A stretch of DNA of 33,102 bases from Phycisphaerae bacterium (GTDB taxonomy: Bacteria > Planctomycetota > Phycisphaerae > UBA1845). Position numbers and translations under genes: made by a program. Of this stretch, positions 32,189 to 33,102 are shown piece by piece. Each line of letters begins with the position of its first letter. The stretch's first letter is position 1. Location: assembly GCA_028282665.1 (NCBI GenBank), contig JANQHN010000121.1, forward strand, positions 1 through 33,102, given 5' to 3'. The notes beneath the pieces are model-generated. The model was not told the origin of the DNA. It saw only the letters and a program-made list of their open reading frames with translations, and searched no databases.

Positions 32189-33102
32189 ATGGCTCACGAA
32201 CAGGTGCTGGATACCGTTTACGATCCACGAAGTGTCGAACCTCGCATTTATGCGCGTTGGGAAGAAACGCAGGCGTTCGCCGCCGTCCCCGATGGCTCGC
32301 CGCACGAAAAATCCTTCTGCGTGATGATCCCCCTGCCTAACGTCACGGGTGCGTTGCATCTTGGTCACGCGCTGAATAATACCCTGCAGGACATCCTCAC
32401 GCGCTGGCATCGCATGCGCGGATTCAACTCGCTCTACCAACCCGGCACTGACCACGCGGGCATCGCTACACAGGCAGTGGTCGAGAAGCGGATTCGCGAG
32501 AACGAAGGCAAGAATCGCCATGACCTCGGCCGTGAAGAACTCGTCCGCCGTATCTGGGCGTGGAAAGACGCCTACGAAGAACGCATTCTCGGACAACTGC
32601 GCGAGATGGGCTGTTCTTGCGATTGGTCGCGCACGCGTTTCACCCTTGATGAAGGACTCTCTAAAGCGGTGCGGCATCTCTTCTATCGCTGGTTCAAGGA
32701 CGGATTGATTTTCCGCGGCAAACGCCTGGTAAACTGGGACTGCGAATTACAAACAGCGGTCGCCAACGACGAATTGAGTTACGAAAAGATCAAAGGCCAC
32801 TTTTGGCACTTCAAGTATCCGGTCATCGACCCCAAACCCGGCGAGCCAACACACGTCGTCATCGCCACGACACGACCTGAAACGATGCTCGGTGACACTG
32901 CCGTAGCCGTGAACCCCGATCCGGAAGGCGAACTGGACCGTGCGGAGTGCAAATTGCGCGAGCAGCTCGATTCCGCAGCAGCGAAAGAAAAAGCCGAAAT
33001 TCAAAAGCGACTCGAATCCATCGCGAATCGTCGCAAATCGCACCTTGCCCAGCTCAAGACGTTGACCGCGATGGCCAACGACAGTCGCAAGCTCATGCTG
33101 CC
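32189..33102 (+). CDS. valS: Valyl-tRNA synthetase, N-terminal part (runs off the right edge)
   Basis: The first 304 codons are present. It charges tRNA-Val with valine. The class I signature is PLPNVTGALHLGHALNNT (HLGH at about 57-60), followed by YQPGTDHAGIATQAVVEK and WDCELQTAVANDELSYEK, and the editing domain opens with TTRPETMLGDTAVAVNPDPEG. At that point, instead of the usual YKHLIGK segment, a charged helical insertion of about 50 residues follows (LDRAECKLREQLDSAAAKEK...QKRLESIANRRKSHLAQLK). The start ATG at 32189 gives a normal N-terminus (MAHEQVLDTVYDPRSVEPRIY); a GGGTGG lies 8 nt upstream. Downstream sequence is needed for the KMSKS motif. Confidence 0.93.
   Translation, partial: MAHEQVLDTVYDPRSVEPRIYARWEETQAFAAVPDGSPHEKSFCVMIPLPNVTGALHLGHALNNTLQDILTRWHRMRGFNSLYQPGTDHAGIATQAVVEKRIRENEGKNRHDLGREELVRRIWAWKDAYEERILGQLREMGCSCDWSRTRFTLDEGLSKAVRHLFYRWFKDGLIFRGKRLVNWDCELQTAVANDELSYEKIKGHFWHFKYPVIDPKPGEPTHVVIATTRPETMLGDTAVAVNPDPEGELDRAECKLREQLDSAAAKEKAEIQKRLESIANRRKSHLAQLKTLTAMANDSRKLML

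Noticed and set aside
1-33102. CRISPR arrays, tRNA genes, rRNA genes
   Set aside because: No regularly spaced direct repeats and no T-arm/acceptor combinations other than the tmRNA were seen on either strand.

Overview
The window looks like chromosomal DNA of a planctomycete, most likely a relative of the class Phycisphaerae. The evidence is a set of lineage-typical traits: an exported protein ending in a PEP-CTERM sorting signal, a giant exported beta-helix protein ending in a dockerin-like 'CMTGPGG' calcium-binding tail, a small membrane protein with the planctomycete zinc ribbon CPECDYNMYGL...CPECG, an integrase of the planctomycete 'PWERL...LR' type, and many genes without an obvious Shine-Dalgarno site. 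This assignment is an inference and was not checked against a database.

Layout. 1-2300 is a decayed accessory region around the tmRNA gene ssrA (1163-1514, minus). It holds the start of an exported protein, a decapitated minus-strand gene, a decapitated tyrosine integrase aimed at the ssrA 3' end, and an IS5-type transposase remnant. 2389-9130 carries an orphan methyltransferase, a cytidine/guanine-deaminase-like enzyme with a cysteine-rich N-terminal domain, a 1342-residue three-module beta-helix surface protein, and a broken thioredoxin-fold (TlpA/AhpC-like) gene. 9130-16089 is dominated by a complete RND efflux operon (adaptor, pump, outer-membrane lipoprotein) with a recognisable promoter whose spacer is filled by a perfect inverted repeat. 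16284-21463 is a minus-strand series: phospholipid-methyltransferase-like protein, MoxR/ChlI-type AAA ATPase, VWA protein and GT4 glycosyltransferase, closed by a terminator.

21715-22061 has no credible gene but looks like an independent, heavily structured plus-strand RNA. It contains a 15-nt exact complement to the usual 3' tail of 16S rRNA and ends in a strong intrinsic terminator. This is the best candidate here for something undescribed. 22108-24556 holds a conserved hypothetical gene and a GT39/ArnT-like membrane glycosyltransferase. 24834-30755 holds a Tat-exported Fe/Mn superoxide dismutase, a lipoprotein, an epimerase, a spondin-like PEP-CTERM protein, a DUF3788 protein and a PAS-like/zinc protein. 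The right end is housekeeping: folD, then valS, which runs off the window and has an unusual charged helical insertion in its editing domain.

Starts were moved inward from the longest possible reading frame wherever a signal peptide, lipobox, ribosome binding site or family alignment favoured it; each case is stated in its entry.
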